Shown: piece after piece, positions 20,861 to 33,276 of the stretch
Layout: each line of letters opens with the position of its first letter
Numbering within the stretch: the first letter of the stretch is position 1
NCBI GenBank assembly: GCA_019671135.1
Contig: JAHRHY010000001.1
Coordinates: 868,001-932,000, forward strand
Origin: Linnemannia hyalina
Lineage: Eukaryota; Mortierellomycota; Mortierellomycetes; Mortierellales; Mortierellaceae
Direction of reading: 5' to 3'
Length of the DNA: 64,000 nt
Notes under the pieces: model-generated
Told to the model about the DNA's origin: nothing
What the model saw: the letters and a program-made list of their open reading frames with translations, nothing else
Databases searched by the model: none
Made by a program: the position numbers and the translations under genes

Positions 20861-23766
20861 CTAATCGATCCACTTGGCACCAATAGCATAGGCAACAAAG
20901 GCAATCTTGTCGGTCGTCTCGGCGATGCGCTTGGAGATAGGCTTACCAGCACCGTGGCCAGCCTTGGTCTCAATGCGGATCACAAGTGGCCTGTCGGTCA
21001 AGGGTCCCGCAGTGTGCTGCAATTCCGCAATATGCTTGAACGAGTGCAAAGGCACAACACGGTCATCGTGATCAGAGGTGAATAGTGCAACAGCAGGGTA
21101 GGGCTTGTCCTTGCGAACGTTGTGAAGGGGAGAGTATTTGAGCAAGGTCTGGAAGTCCTCGGGCTTGTCATCGGGGAATCCATAGTCCGACTGCCAGGCG
21201 TGTCCAATGGTGAACTTGTGGAAGCGCAACATGTCCAAAACACCGACATCTCCAATGACGGCTCCAAAGAGCTCGGGGGCTTGGTTGACACAGGCAGCAA
21301 CAAGGAGTCCTCCGTTTGATCCACCATGAATGGCCACACGCGAGGCCTTCGTGTAGTTCTCCTTGATCAAGTACTTGGCGGCGTACTGGAAGTCGTCAAA
21401 GACGTTCTGCTTGTTGTGGACCGTGCCGGCCTTGTGCCACTCCTCTCCGTACTCTCCACCACCGCGAAGGTTGGCGACTGCGACAACACCGCCAAGGTTC
21501 TGGACAAAGACAATGAACGAGGGGCTGTAGCTGGCCTGGAGAGGGATGTTGAATCCACCGTATCCGTACAAGTAGGCAGGGTTGTCGCCGTTGAGGACGA
21601 GGCCCTTCTTGTGAGTGATGAACATGGGGATCTTGGTGCCGTCCTTGCTCTCGTAGAAGACCTGCTTGGTCTCGAACAGGGTGTTGTCAAAGTTCTTGAC
21701 CTGGGACTCGCGGAAGATCGACAGACGCTTGGCCTCGTCCTCGACCTCAAAGCTGTAGCGATAGATGGTTCCGGGGGTCAGGTACGAGAGGAAGTAGAAG
21801 AAGAACTCCTTGTCGACGCGGCGACCGTTGACTCCAGAGACGGTTCCGACGGGGGTCTCGATCTGGCGGATGAAGGCACCAGTCTTGAGGTCGTGGATAA
21901 CCAGGACTCCCTTAACATCGCGCATGTAGTCCAATACCAAGTAGTCGCCGTTGACAACAGTCGCGCCGCTCAACACATCCTCCGACTCGGCAACAACGTC
22001 AGTGAATCCCTATGTTGTCATATAATAAAATAGCAGAGCATTAGTAATCAAGCTTAATGAAGAGTCTTGCAATGACGAATCCTCTGTTTCATGATGAATC
22101 CTTCGTTCTTACCTCCTCGGGTTTGGTCAAATCGTACTTGACAACCTTGTCGCGAGGAGCGTCCTTGTTGGTGGTGAAGTAGAAGACAGTTTCGTCGTTG
22201 GCCAAGCTATTTAAAAGTCGACAATAATAAGGAGCAATTATTAGGAACTTGACTTTTCCTCACATGCGCAATACGCAATAATCAAATAGTGTGAGTCTTT
22301 CCAAGAAAAAAAAGTGCATACTAGCTGTAGTGGGCCTTGAAGTTATCAACGACCTTGGTCCACTTGTGGTCCTTGGGGACGATGCTGCCAGTTTCCTCGA
22401 GGTTGGCGATGTAGAGCATGTTGACGTTCTCGCAGTCGCGGGTGATGCCCAAGAGGAGGTACTTGCCATCGTCCGAGATCTCGGCGCCGGGAGAGTGGAG
22501 GGGGTTCTCGGTATCCAAGTAGACGAGGACATCCTCGGACTGAGGGGTTCCGATCTTGTGGTAGTACCTATTGAGACAGGTCATTGATGCCTCATGTCAG
22601 TTGGAGGGTTCTTTGACGTGTCATTTGTCCATGCGATTAGGAGGAAAGAAGCCAAAAAAAAAAAAAAAAAAAAAGCAATAGTTACAATCTCTTGTTGATG
22701 TTGACGCCAGTCTCGGTACCGGCCTTCTCGGCATCGACGTCAGGCTTCTCGTAGCTCTACAAAGGTAACAGCAATAAAAGGAAGAAGCAATTAAGTGAGC
22801 ATTGCGAAGTGAGAAACAGGGATGGATGGTTACGAAAGTGTCACGCGGCACATTCAAGAAACGAACTCCGAAGAGGAACACAAAAGATGTCTTCTTGGGC
22901 ATCGCCAATTAATTTTTTAGCCTCGATTTCATATCCTATCCCGCATCACATTTTCACATCATATCCTTTTGTCCATTTTGTCAATAAGCAAATAACAATA
23001 GAAACAAATGAAAATACGAAACTTACTCCATAGTAGAAGCCCTTGTCATCATGGGTGAACGAAATATTCGTAAACTTGGCCCACTCGACCACATCCTCGA
23101 GCTTGTTGCCCTTGTTATCCATCACATAAATGGTCACCCAATCCGATCCAGACTTGGCAATCGCATATCCATACAACAATCCCGATTTCGAAAACGCATG
23201 GGTTGAAAGGGCAGCAGTGCCATCGGCCTCGAGAGTGTTGGGGTCGAGGAAGACGCGGGGCTCGGAGTCGATGGTGTCCTGTTGGTAGAGCACGCTCTGG
23301 GCCTGGAGACCGGTATTGCGGGAGAAGTAGTAGTAGTCGCCACGCTTGTAGGGGGCCGAGAAGCGTTCGTAGTTGTACAATTCCGTCAAGCTAATGTTGT
23401 TAGTGGTGGTGGGGGAATGCGTGGGAAAGAAATCAAAATCGTTGTCAGGATCCAGTTCAACTTGAATACGCCAAGAACAAATAATACAACGTGGCACCCA
23501 TGGCAACAATGAATGAAAGAACAATGAAGAAAGACATACCGCTCGTTGAACTTGGTCTTGCCGTCAAACTTGTTCATGTACTCGGCAGAGAGCTCGTTCT
23601 GGGCATCGATAAAAGCCTCGGTCTCCTTGCCATGGGGGTCCTCAAGCCAGCGGTAAGGGTCGGCAACCGAGGTGCCGTGCTGCTCATAGGAGAAGTCGGT
23701 ACGGCGGACCTGAGGGTAGGTAATCTTACCGTCCAGGGATGTTGTGCGAGCGTCGGTGTTGACCAT
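20861..23766 (-). CDS. Prolyl oligopeptidase (S9A)
   Basis: Six exons: 23540-23766, 23027-23390, 22686-22756, 22322-22567, 22113-22206 and 20861-22009; 716 residues, close to the family's usual 710. The N-terminus has YEQHGTSVADPYRWLED, followed by a seven-bladed propeller region. The alpha/beta hydrolase end has YGYGGFNIP, RGGGEYGEEWHKAG, the nucleophile in GGSNGG (Ser565), Asp in SDHDDRVVP (about 649-650) and His686 in KAGHGAGKP. It cleaves short peptides after Pro in the cytosol. There is no signal peptide. It is a housekeeping-type enzyme; I see nothing that marks it as the macrocyclase type known from toxic mushrooms. Confidence 0.95.
22654..22674. repeat. Homopolymer A21 in a POP intron
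   Basis: A run on the plus strand (T run on the coding strand) lying just downstream of the donor side of the intron between exons 22686-22756 and 22322-22567. Confidence 0.9.
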
Positions 23767-25009
23767 GACTTGGGTGTGTTGTTGGGTCGAGGGGTGGTGA
23801 AAAGTTAAAGGGGTGAGGGTGATGGCGATAAAAGAAGAAATGAGAAAAGAACAAAAGAACAGAAAAGAAGGAGCCCTATTTATTAGAGAAGGGTACCCCC
23901 TCTAACCCATTGTCCAGCCAATCATTCAATTCATCACGAAAATCGTGCAATTCACGAACGAGAGTGATGAAACAGGCACACACATACACAAGGAAAACGG
24001 AATCAACGCGAAGAAACACACGTCGCTCTCAACGCTTGCTCATGGGATCATGCATCGACGAATCATATCAGCCACTGGAGAAAGAAAAAAATTGATGGGG
24101 GGTAAAGGGCACCAAAAGACAATGGATGACACACACACACAAGATGAGAACCATAAAAGGCGCTCAAAATCCAATTTTCTTTCGTGGTGCCCCATCACGG
24201 ATTCCGGCGTGAGCCCTCCCAACACCAAACCAAAAACCATCTTGTCAAAAAAGGAAACGTCGTTCTCAGGACCATCGTTCGGTTTCTTTTTTCTCTTTGT
24301 CGACAACAAAAAAAGGTTCATTCATCCGGAGGGGGGAATGAGGCGTAACTGCTGTACATTCGCTCACGTAAAGCGTTTCAAAGTAGTTCGCTGGCAAAGC
24401 ACAAAAGGAAAATGGCGAGAGTGAGCGTAAACGAAGGCGACATGACATAAAAAAGGCTACAGCCCAATCGTGAAGGCAGTGCTACCATGGATAAACCCAT
24501 AGCTGCATACACTATGGAGTCGCGGCTCAATTACGACCATACGTTCTTCGTGATGACAATGTTGTGATAGTAGTGTAGACTGTCGCCTGCTTTGCCTTCA
24601 CCCTCACCTGTGCCATCATCAGTTATCCCTTGCACCAACACCAGTCCTACCGGCGCCATCACTACCAACTTGGCCATCATCTGTGCCAACACCACACACC
24701 TACCTTGCCCTTTCCTGTCGTTTCTACACCTGCCGCCGCTCTTCCTTCTTGCTAGCCCCCTTGCCCTTCTTGATTACCCCTGCTGATACATAGCAATAGC
24801 TTGTAGCGCGCCGTGAATATGAATATCATAGTCAGACGATTCCTGCTGCCTGGTTCAAAGTGAAGAAAATATATGTTGTTTATTTGATGAAGACAGATGA
24901 CACGCATATAGATTCACTTGGATGGCCAGAGGACTGAATGTGTATGGTGAGTGGGATGTGAGAAATAAAATAAAGGTAAGAGTCCTGCGAGTGCATCATC
25001 CTGACACGT
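23767..25009. other. Intergenic, POP promoter side
   Basis: About 1.24 kb. The POP leader is A/G-rich on the plus strand (23790-23870). A short CCATCA-rich direct repeat patch lies at about 24605-24700. No exon that I can defend on either strand. Confidence 0.55.
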
Positions 25010-26267
25010 TTAATGAATGGAAGTACCGGTAGTGGTGGCGGTGTCGAGCCCCGAGGCGGCGGCGGAAACCCTGGCCCTAGCACGGTCCAAATGTGAATCA
25101 ATCTGACCACGGTGCTGAGCCAAGAAAGGGCGCAAGATCCTCGTGTAAACAACCGTAGCACCCTATTTTTTTGCATGAATAAATTTGTTCGCAAGTTAGT
25201 GCCACCGGAATTGCGACTTTTTCCTTCTTTTCCCGCGGGAGGAGGATATCCGTAAAGTAGAAAGACAGGTTTGTTGTTTTTCATGGTCGATGTTGGTGGG
25301 CTTTTGGACTTTTGGGAGACATATTTACGTTGAAAGTGGGCAGCATCAACCAGAGGAGAAGGACCGTCTTGAGGAAGAAGTAGAAGGGGAACCAGTACAA
25401 CAAGACATCCGTGAACGACTCCAAGATGGACACGAATCCGTAAACAGTCCTGTGAAGGTGATAGGTAACAGTAACAAAGAGAAGAGATGAGCTCCTACAG
25501 GAGTTAGGTATCTTGTGCACCATTACGCCATTTATCCGATAAACATCATGATTGCTTGACCCGCATCTAAGACTGTTGTTACCAGTAAGTCAACCTACAC
25601 GTTAAAAAGGCACGAACAAAAGCGAGAATAAAAAGGCAAAGTTAGTTATCAATTAAGACTTCCTTGCCTGCTGTCAGGCAAAGACGCCGCCTATACTTTA
25701 ACATGTACTACCCACAAGACACCAAACCACCACAACCCACCACCAAATCGCCACAACCCACCACCAAGCAGGCACCGAAACACTGCCTGCCCAGCTCAAG
25801 CCAAGGCTACGACCTTGAGCACTCCAATAAGGTACATACGCCCCCTATAACACGATAGTGTCAACTTACCACTGCGTATCATCGTCTTGGCCCTGAGACT
25901 CGAGGGCCTTGAAAGACCTGTAGGAAGGATAGACCCAGCCGAGGATGTTGGAGAGGAGCTTTCCTGCAAAGTTGAAAAAGATCATAGTGATGAAGAACGC
26001 GCCACCGCCCAGAGCCAGGTAGGTCTTGGGAAGTCCTGTTGCTGCCTGGAACTGATTGAGTTGAGGGACCTTGCTCAGCTCTTTATCCAACTGAGCATGG
26101 TAAAGACGTGCTATTTGGGAATGGCGGTGATGTGCGTGTGAACGTTTGAGAGTATCGGGTCAGCGCACTGTCTCAGTAGTAAGGTGCATAAATAACTTTG
26201 GGCGATTTTACTCTGTTCGCGCAAGTCTGGAGCAAGCTGTTGTACCTTTGGCTTGAATGTTCTCCAT
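25010..26267 (-). CDS. YOP1: Yop1/REEP5-like ER membrane-shaping protein
   Basis: Five exons: 26246-26267 (22 bases), 25870-26110, 25583-25594 (12 bases), 25329-25449 and 25010-25162; 182 residues against 180 in yeast. The TB2/DP1/HVA22 region shows two hydrophobic hairpins: YLALGGGAFFITMIFFNFAG with LGWVYPSYRSFKALES, then WLTYW, SILESFTDVLLYWFPFYF, VLLLWLMLPTFNGA and VYTRILRPF. Family members insert as wedges and curve ER tubules, working with reticulons. The 12-base exon supplies LTY plus parts of both flanking Trp codons; without it the conserved WLTYW is lost. The leader just above the ATG is a GAAT repeat on the plus strand. Confidence 0.93.
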
Positions 26268-26657
26268 GGTGAATGAATGAATGGATGAATGAATGAATGT
26301 AAGTGTGAGAGTGGAATGAAAAGGGGAATGAAGAGAAGAGAAAGAAAAAGCAAAAAATGACCAGAGAGATAAACAACCAAGCGCTTTTCCTTCATGCGGC
26401 TGCGAGTTGGCTCGGACCTCTTTCCGCAATTCCTTCGCTTCTTTTCCTTCCACCCAGCGATTGAGTGATGTCATGCCTTCGCAGTGTGTCCTTTGTTCAA
26501 AGAAAATAAAGACTAACTAAACTACTTCACATGCCATTCCTACGAACAGCAGTCATGATCTGCTGCTGTTGTTGTTGCTAAGCTTCCACCCACACGACAC
26601 CTAGCAAAACGAGAGATCACAATGGGAGTCTTGCTTGTCCTTTTCCGTAGTTCGAGC
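26268..26657. other. Intergenic between Yop1 and A20/AN1 genes
   Basis: 390 bases with the Yop1 leader (GAAT repeat, then CT-rich on the coding strand) and the 3' end of the A20/AN1 gene. An AATAAA is seen near 26505. No gene. Confidence 0.5.
26271..26299. repeat. (GAAT)n repeat in YOP1 leader
   Basis: About seven tetramer units with one change, starting four bases above the YOP1 ATG. On the coding strand it reads as a CATT repeat. Confidence 0.85.
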
Positions 26658-28249
26658 TTATTCCTGGATTCGAGTGAAGCTGCGACCTCCTCGTGGCTTG
26701 TCGTTCAACTTGGGGTTGTTTTTCGTCAACATCTCCTTGCCCATCTTTGCAAAGTCAAAGTCACAGTCGTGCTTCGACGTGTCCTTGTGTGAATCGCAGA
26801 AGACGAAATCTAGAAGGCATAAAATGAATAGAACGGATGAATAAGTATTCTTTCAACTCGGATAACAACGTAGTCAGTTTCAATTGAGCAGAATGCTGGT
26901 AATGGCGTCTTACCACATCGGCACTTGTTAATTGTCTGCTTTGCAAGAGGGATCTATTGTTGGTGAACGAGTTGCCGGTAAAATGGCGTCAGTCAAATGT
27001 GGCGTTTTCATGCCAGCTGCAGCAACGGTTACTGTCACACCATCCTGTGTCCAGCACTCCCCCAATTCTTTTCAAACAGACAACACGGACCCACTCTATC
27101 CGTAATTTGGGTTTCGACAATCAAAAATCCAGGTCCATATATGAGAAAAAAGTCTTATAAATACCTTGGCACGGCACATGTAGCAGCGGCCCTTGTTTAC
27201 TTGAGGTGGACGCTCACCCGGTGCGAGACCCTCCAAAGCATCCGAGGCAATCGAAGTAGGCGTGCTGACACCGCTGCCTGAAGAGGGTGTAGGAGTCGAA
27301 GAGGCTGGGATGATGGGCGAGGCGACTGCATTGGCAGAATTGGAAGCGACTGTCGGTACAGGTGCCTGGACAGGTGTGGATGCGTCAGATGAGGAAGAAG
27401 TAGGGGGTGTCGAGAGAACCGAAGGAGCGGGTGCCTGAGAAGGCTGGGCGAGCTTTCCCGTGAATCCCGAAGTGGTCACAGTGGCGGAGGCTGCAGCCTG
27501 AGATGCGTTGTTCTTTTGGTTCAATTCCTTGAAGCACTTTGAGCACATGTTGTTGTTTATGGGGTTTCTATCAGGTCAAGAGTGATGGAAAGTATGAGTG
27601 ATGGTGATAGAACGTACAACGTCGACCACACGAGGATATATGGTAGTATGAAAAGGTTCACTCTTCTGGAGAAGCAAAAAGGGGACGAAGAGGTAGAACG
27701 TGTGTATGTGTGTCTGTAAATCACAAGCATATGTCTTTGTTGTGCAGGCCACACAAAGAGTTACAAAAAGGGGGAGGAGGAGTGAAGGGGTCGCAAAATA
27801 CAAAGGGGTGCAACATGGTTGGCATGCTGGAGCAAGCACAAAAACACACACTTGGTTTTCGCCCGAGTGTTTTCTTTTGCTCAGCTCATAGTTTAGTATG
27901 TCAGGTTGACACACAGACAGGAGGGACGACAAGAAGGATAGGGCGGCAAAAAAAATAAAATTAGAATCCAGGCCATATGGCATCACCCACAAGACACCAA
28001 CAAAAGGGAGAGAAGAGTTGTTCATGGGGTGAATGAAGGAGAGAAAGAAGGTTGGAGGCCATGGCAGGACCCAACATTCAAATTCAAAAATAAAAGAGAA
28101 AGGCGAACGTGCCCAATATGTATAGCAGGTATTTGTGGGACCATGAAAATAAGTAGGCGAGAGTGAGGGCGGGCTTACCCGTAGAAGCCGCATCCGTTTG
28201 CGCAGGTGATGGGCAGGTTCTGAGCGTTTTGTGCATTATTGTCTTCCAT
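26658..28249 (-). CDS. A20/AN1 zinc-finger protein (ZFAND5/6 or plant SAP type)
   Basis: Four exons: 28179-28249, 27165-27567, 26914-26953 and 26658-26809; 221 residues. An A20 finger near the N-terminus runs CANGCGFYGNP...MCSKCF and is joined correctly only by the exon 1/2 splice. A Ser/Thr/Pro/Ala-rich linker of about 100 residues follows. The AN1 finger is CYMCRAK, CRCG, FCDSHK and HDC. Animal and plant relatives bind ubiquitin through A20 and the proteasome or its shuttles through AN1, and are stress-induced; the role here is inferred. The tail is basic. Confidence 0.92.
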
Positions 28250-28998
28250 GGTGGTTGTTGTGGTTGTTGTGTTTGTGTGTGTGAGTGAGTGAGTGTGTGT
28301 GCAGGTGTAGGAGAAAGGAGGAAGAAGGATAAGATGTTTTCCTACTCCTGTATTAGTGTTGAACGAGAGTGAGTGTTGTTGCTGAGGGACAGAATGTGAA
28401 TGTGAGGCAGGGAATGAGAGAGAGAGAGAGAAGAGGGTGTGAATGTGGATGTGTGGCAGAGGAGAGGAGAGAGGGAAGAAGAGTAGTTATGAGAAGAGAG
28501 AAGGGGAGTATGAGGAGGAGGAAGAAGAAGAAAAGGTTGAAAATATTTTTTTTTGGCTTTGTTGCCAGCAAAGCCGCGCGTGGTTCGTCCTGTTCTGCTT
28601 GAAACACTTACTCTCGTTCTTTATTTCTCACTGTGTCTCCTACACATACAACACATTCATACACACACACGGGTGGACAACAACAGCTCTCTATTTCAAG
28701 GCACGGCACCAAAGAGAGCACGCGAAGCAGGGAGACAAGAAGGAGGAATACAAATGAGCAAGCAGCAGTGCAGGGGTTTATTATTATTATGATTATCGAC
28801 AATGGGCTATGGTACAAAGGAGGATCTATATCTCTACCTCACACACACACACACACACTCATCTTGCAGGCTGTGATGTGACCCATGGTGTTGCAAAGGC
28901 AAAGTTAAACAAAAAAAGGTTGCTGATTGGTTCCCTTGCTACAACACTCCACCACTCTCTTCCTCAACTCCTCGATGGACAAAGCGCTGTTGCTCGTA
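28250..28998. other. Intergenic, leader of the A20/AN1 gene
   Basis: About 750 bases. GTT/GTG-rich sequence lies directly above the ATG and purine-rich plus strand at 28380-28530 (CT-rich leader). A (CA)n run sits at 28840-28858 on the M13 3' side. No coding exon seen. Confidence 0.55.
28840..28858. repeat. (CA)n microsatellite
   Basis: Nine CA units, about 140 bases downstream of the M13 stop at 28999 in the sense of that minus-strand gene. Confidence 0.88.
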
Positions 28999-31813
28999 CT
29001 ACCACAAATCACACTTCTTGTCGGGGTTCATCGGCGCCTTAGCCTTGCACTTGAAGGCCTCGGCAAAGCCCACAGAGTTCTGGACAGCACCGTTGATCCT
29101 CCATTTGGCCGGACTATGCGGATCCGTTCTCATCTGGCGAATCGCAGATTCGGGTCTCTGTTTGCTACACCAGGGACGAGCAAACGAAATAAAGAACAAC
29201 TGTTCAGCCGTCAATCCCTCCAACCCGGGGAGCTGGTAATTATTGTATCGACGTCCTGCTGGGTCAGAGTTGTAACGACCTCTCCAGGTGTCAAAGGATT
29301 GTTTGAGGCCACCATTGTCGGCAATGTTCTCGCCTAACGTCAATTGGCCGTTGACGTTGTAATCCTTCCCGTCCGATCCCTTGACAGTGAAGTTACCGTA
29401 TTGGTCGATGAAGCATTGTGCCTTCTTGTTAAATGCCTCTGTCGTCGAGTTTGACCACCACTAGAAGATGAATTGACAACGAAGAAAGAAATAATAAGAT
29501 TTCTGGCAATAGTGACACCCCACCTGTACATCCCATGAGAAACGATCAAGGTAAGCCCCCAGAAACTTACATTGGCAAGGCGTCCCAGGGCATCGAATTG
29601 GTGACCCTTGTTGTCAAAGCCGTGCTAATGAAAGTGAAAAAAAGGCATGGTTTATGTCAGCAAAAGGCAAAAAGGTCAACAAATAAAAAGGAGAAAAGAA
29701 CGCGTGGTTTGACTTCATACCCTCTCCCCTTTCTTTTCCCTCCCTAGTAACTCAGATCAAAAATACACCTGATAACCTTACCGTGATTTCATGGCCTGCA
29801 ACGACACCGATGCCTCCCCAGTTGATGTACTCTGGGTTCTCAACATGGAAAAAGGGCGGCTGCAAGATTCCGGCGGGAAAGACAATCTGGTTCTCGGTCG
29901 GGCTGTAGTAGGCATTCACTGTCTGGGGCGACATGTGCATCTTCTTCTTGTTGACAGGCTTGTCGAGCTCATTAAAGTACTTCTCTGCGCCCCACACATT
30001 CACCCTCAGCTGGTTGCCGAAATAATCTTTGGGATCGACCTTGTAGTCCTGGTAGTAGACTTCGACGTTTTTGGAGGATCCGACATTGGGAGAGTTGGTT
30101 GAGAAGCCCGTCAATTGGACAATCGCCTCCATCTTCTTGATCGCCCCCTTGGTGGTCGCATCGTCCAGCCAGTTGAGGTTCGGAAAGGACTTGAGGTATG
30201 TCTCCCGGAGAGACTCGATCATATCGCGGACCTGGGTGCGACTGTTGCCCTTGAACAAGTCCGAGATAAAGTACTGTCCGGCCATGTCGCCCAGCTGCGA
30301 GTTCACCACCGCAACACAGGTCTTCCAGCGATCGGGAACAACATCCGCAGAGACACCTGACAGAGCAGCGTTCAAGGCGCGCAGGGGCTGACGGTACGGG
30401 AGGTTCAAACTTCCGGCGAACTCGCGAATGACTATCCAGGAGATGTAGTTCTGGATTGTCTTTGGAGATGTCTTTTGGAGGAGACCTTCGAGACGCTCCT
30501 GGAAGCCGGGAGAGTTGACGACGATGATGTCGGGTATATCAGCCTTCTCGGGCAAGATAATCTGGACAATCAGGCGCCAGTCAATCGACGGGGTCATCGC
30601 TCGGATCTGGTCTAGCGTCCTGGGGTTGTAGCTCTTCTCGGGGTCACGTCTCTCCGTCCTGTCAGTCGCGATGCCAGCGAGTAGCTTCTCGAACGCAACC
30701 ACGCCCTTGGCGGCCTCCTCCCACTCGGACGAAACTACGACTTCGATCTTGGTGCTGGTTCCATTGTTGATCTCGAGACCCTTGCCCTGCATCAGCTCGA
30801 ACATACGTGCGACAGTCGTCTGGTATACGGTCGTGATCCGCTCATCCAGATAGTACTCCTTGGAAGGGAGGCCTAACCCTCCCTCACTCAAATCCATTAG
30901 ATGACGTGTGGGATCCTTAACATCGGTCGACACACCAAACGAGCTAAAGGAATCCAATCCAATCCTATTCAGATGTGCCAACGTTGTTGAGAGTGCCATT
31001 CTGTCCAGTGTGGTGTCAGTGGCGGTAGCAGGGAACAAGTCGAGAATAGTCTTGAGTTGGTCCACGACAGGTTGGCGTCCGACTTTGGCGATCTGTTCTT
31101 CATCCATGCAACTGGCGTAAAGGTCCTTGAGCTTTTGAAGATTGCGTCCTGCAGCGATTTTGTCATCGATAACCTCCAACTGTGGGTCGCTCTCCGGAGA
31201 AACGATGGATCGAATAACATGCTATTGTTTTATATATTCCCCGTCAGTGGTATGGGCTGCTGTTGTGAGCGCATTGCACGGTCTCATTCGACAACACAAG
31301 TTTCTTTAACAGAATGAGATTACGGAGTAGAAAACGTACGTTGTTCTGATCGGCGACAATGCGAAAGTATCCGATCGACTCCTTGTCAGCCGGAATCTCC
31401 TCGCGTTCCCAAAATCCACCGCCTGTATAAAAAAGAAACCCATCAAAAGAAAAAAAAGCACATGTCAGCATCATCCTTCTTCATCTTCCTTCATCGCTTT
31501 CGCTTCCCTTGTGTCAACTGCTGTCACGTACAAGTATAGGCACTAAAGTCTTCGCAGGGGTCGACGGTGGGGTTCATGTCGCGGATAATAGAGGCTGCTG
31601 TCTGGGCGCACTGTGATGATGTGCACACGTCCTACAAAAAGAGTTATCAAATTGAAAAAATGAGTTTCGTTGTAGGAGTGAATGCCGATCTATCAATTTT
31701 CCAGAGTCACAAAAGAGGAGACGTACATTGTTGCCCAGTGTAGAGGGGGCTGCATGAACGACTTGCAGTGCCATGCCGATCGCCATGAGCCAGTACATCT
31801 TTGAGGGGGCCAT
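28999..31813 (-). CDS. M13 (neprilysin-like) metalloendopeptidase, secreted form
   Basis: Six exons: 31727-31813, 31532-31631, 31340-31422, 29782-31221, 29571-29624 and 28999-29460; 741 residues. It begins with a cleavable signal-type helix (about residues 1-22) instead of a cytoplasmic tail. Motifs: VNAYYSPTENQ, H567-E-I-T-H571 for zinc, E632 and D636 in GENIADNGG, and a C-terminal CDLW. It is a paralogue of the enzyme at 4789-8481. Exons 2 and 3 are the same length in both genes (100 and 83 bases), and both split HExxH with an intron at the same place. One extra intron divides the part after HExxH. The predicted product acts outside the cell or in the secretory lumen. Confidence 0.94.
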
Positions 31814-31949
31814 CTTGTGCACTAGTAGATAGCGAATAATAATAAAAAAAGAGTTGATCTAGCAACCGGAAGGATGTGGAAAATGGATATTCAAAAGTGA
31901 AGGGGGATTGGAAACGTTGTGTGATAGCAAGTAAGAGAGCGAAGCTGGT

Positions 31950-31956
31950 CTTTATA
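31950..31956 (-). promoter_or_regulatory. TATA box candidate, secreted M13 gene
   Basis: TATAAAG read on the minus strand, 143 bases above the ATG at 31813. Confidence 0.45.
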
Positions 31957-32572
31957 GTTGACTGGCCAGTCGTTGTTAAAACGAAAAAAATAAAATAGCA
32001 ATGTAACGTATTTGTTCGACTGTAACATTAAGGATGGATTGGAAGCGGCTTTGACAGCATACGATGCATCAAACCCGCCTCGCAGGTAAAAAACATTTCG
32101 CCTAAAGGAGAAAAAAGAAGGTTTATAGCGCGTTGTTGGCTGTGTTGAAAATCACAAGTGCATCGCTTGACGTGGAGGTGGAAGGGAGAGACCACTGACA
32201 ATAGTACCATGGGATTGGACTGAACTCGAACTGACAGTGAACAACGAAACGCATTACCCCTGGTGACCTAGAGTTTACTGTGCGTTGTATCTATCAGCAC
32301 CATTTCTTGATTTTACCTTTGGGGTGGTCAAAGAGTCCTATCGCTCGCATTACCACGTTGACCAACTGGCAGAGGGATCGTCAAATTTCTTGACATGCGT
32401 TGAAGGTCTAAAAAATGAGAAAAAAAGCTCTCGCCCAGACACACTTTTGTAGGCTCCACCCACTATTACTAACTGAGACAAGTTGTGTCAGTCCATGGGT
32501 TTGTTTTGTTTGTTCGTTTGCGCGAAGAACAGGCATGGTCAGTTGTACCATGCCACCAATGCCCATTTTCGA

Positions 32573-32608
32573 TTCCGTTTACGCGGTTTTTCATTTCCGT
32601 TTACGCGG
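32573..32608. repeat. Direct repeat of a 14-base ACGCGG-containing motif
   Basis: TTCCGTTTACGCGG occurs at 32573-32586 and 32595-32608, period 22. The ACGCG core resembles the start of MluI cell-cycle boxes, but no neighbouring gene obviously explains it. Confidence 0.6.
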
Positions 32609-33276
32609 GTTTCAATAACCACGATCTTGGGTGGCTTGACTGCTGATGGTGGTTTGCATTTTATGCTCAACTGCGATTCATGCAACAAATGTAGTATACA
32701 TTTGTTGGTTCTGTTCTTTCCTTTCCTTGAAAGCTCAAATAAGTGCAAGAAAGAGAATAGGGCAGCCCGCTCGGCCCAGACTACCAAGCCTTGCAGAAAC
32801 AAGCTTCTTGGTCACCTCAGATACCGAGACCCCATAGACATCATCAACCCCTCATTTCTCACCCCGCTCATCATCCCCAGCTTGAATTTGATATTAATAA
32901 GAGAGAGGGGGTATTAAGGCTGGCCAGATAGAACCCCCCTGCCCGGTCCACCACCCCCTCCCAACTCTCTCATGCCAAATGAATGACACAAAAGAGGAGA
33001 GAAAAAAGGAAGTAGTCAACAGACAGGGTAATGGGTTACCGACACAATAGCGCCTTCCAAATATTAGAGGTTTCGGCCCCTGATCTTTCACAGGGGATCT
33101 ATATTATCCTTACTCGGTAGTCGAGGCATGAAGAGAACCTCATGGCTGCAGATGTGCGATCGTTTTTATGAAGGCGCAAATCTGACAAAATTTTCACCGA
33201 ACCACTTTTGATCGCACTTGCTAGGTATATAACAAAAAACGCATTTTACTATCGGGTAACGCGACATCAAAGAATA

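Larger units (their letters stand above)
31814..33276. other. Intergenic, M13 promoter side
   Basis: 1.46 kb. It has a TATAAAG on the minus strand about 140 bases above the M13 start and a 22-base-period direct repeat at 32573-32608. Open frames at 32415-32917 (+) lack domain or codon signal and I do not call them genes. Confidence 0.55.

Noticed and set aside
21326..22033. 235-codon plus-strand frame opposite prolyl oligopeptidase
   Set aside because: Val/Asp/Glu-rich shadow of the catalytic exon, whose sense strand has the full S9 triad.
20861..23766. Prolyl oligopeptidase as a macrocyclising POPB of a peptide cluster
   Set aside because: No precursor-peptide genes of that type nearby, and the protein looks like the ordinary cytosolic enzyme.
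24780..24880. Possible tRNA with a GGTTCAAAG-like box
   Set aside because: No A box at the right distance and no cloverleaf could be folded by eye.
32483..32917. 144-codon plus-strand frame upstream of the secreted M13 gene
   Set aside because: Spans simple intergenic sequence, no recognisable motif or splice partner.
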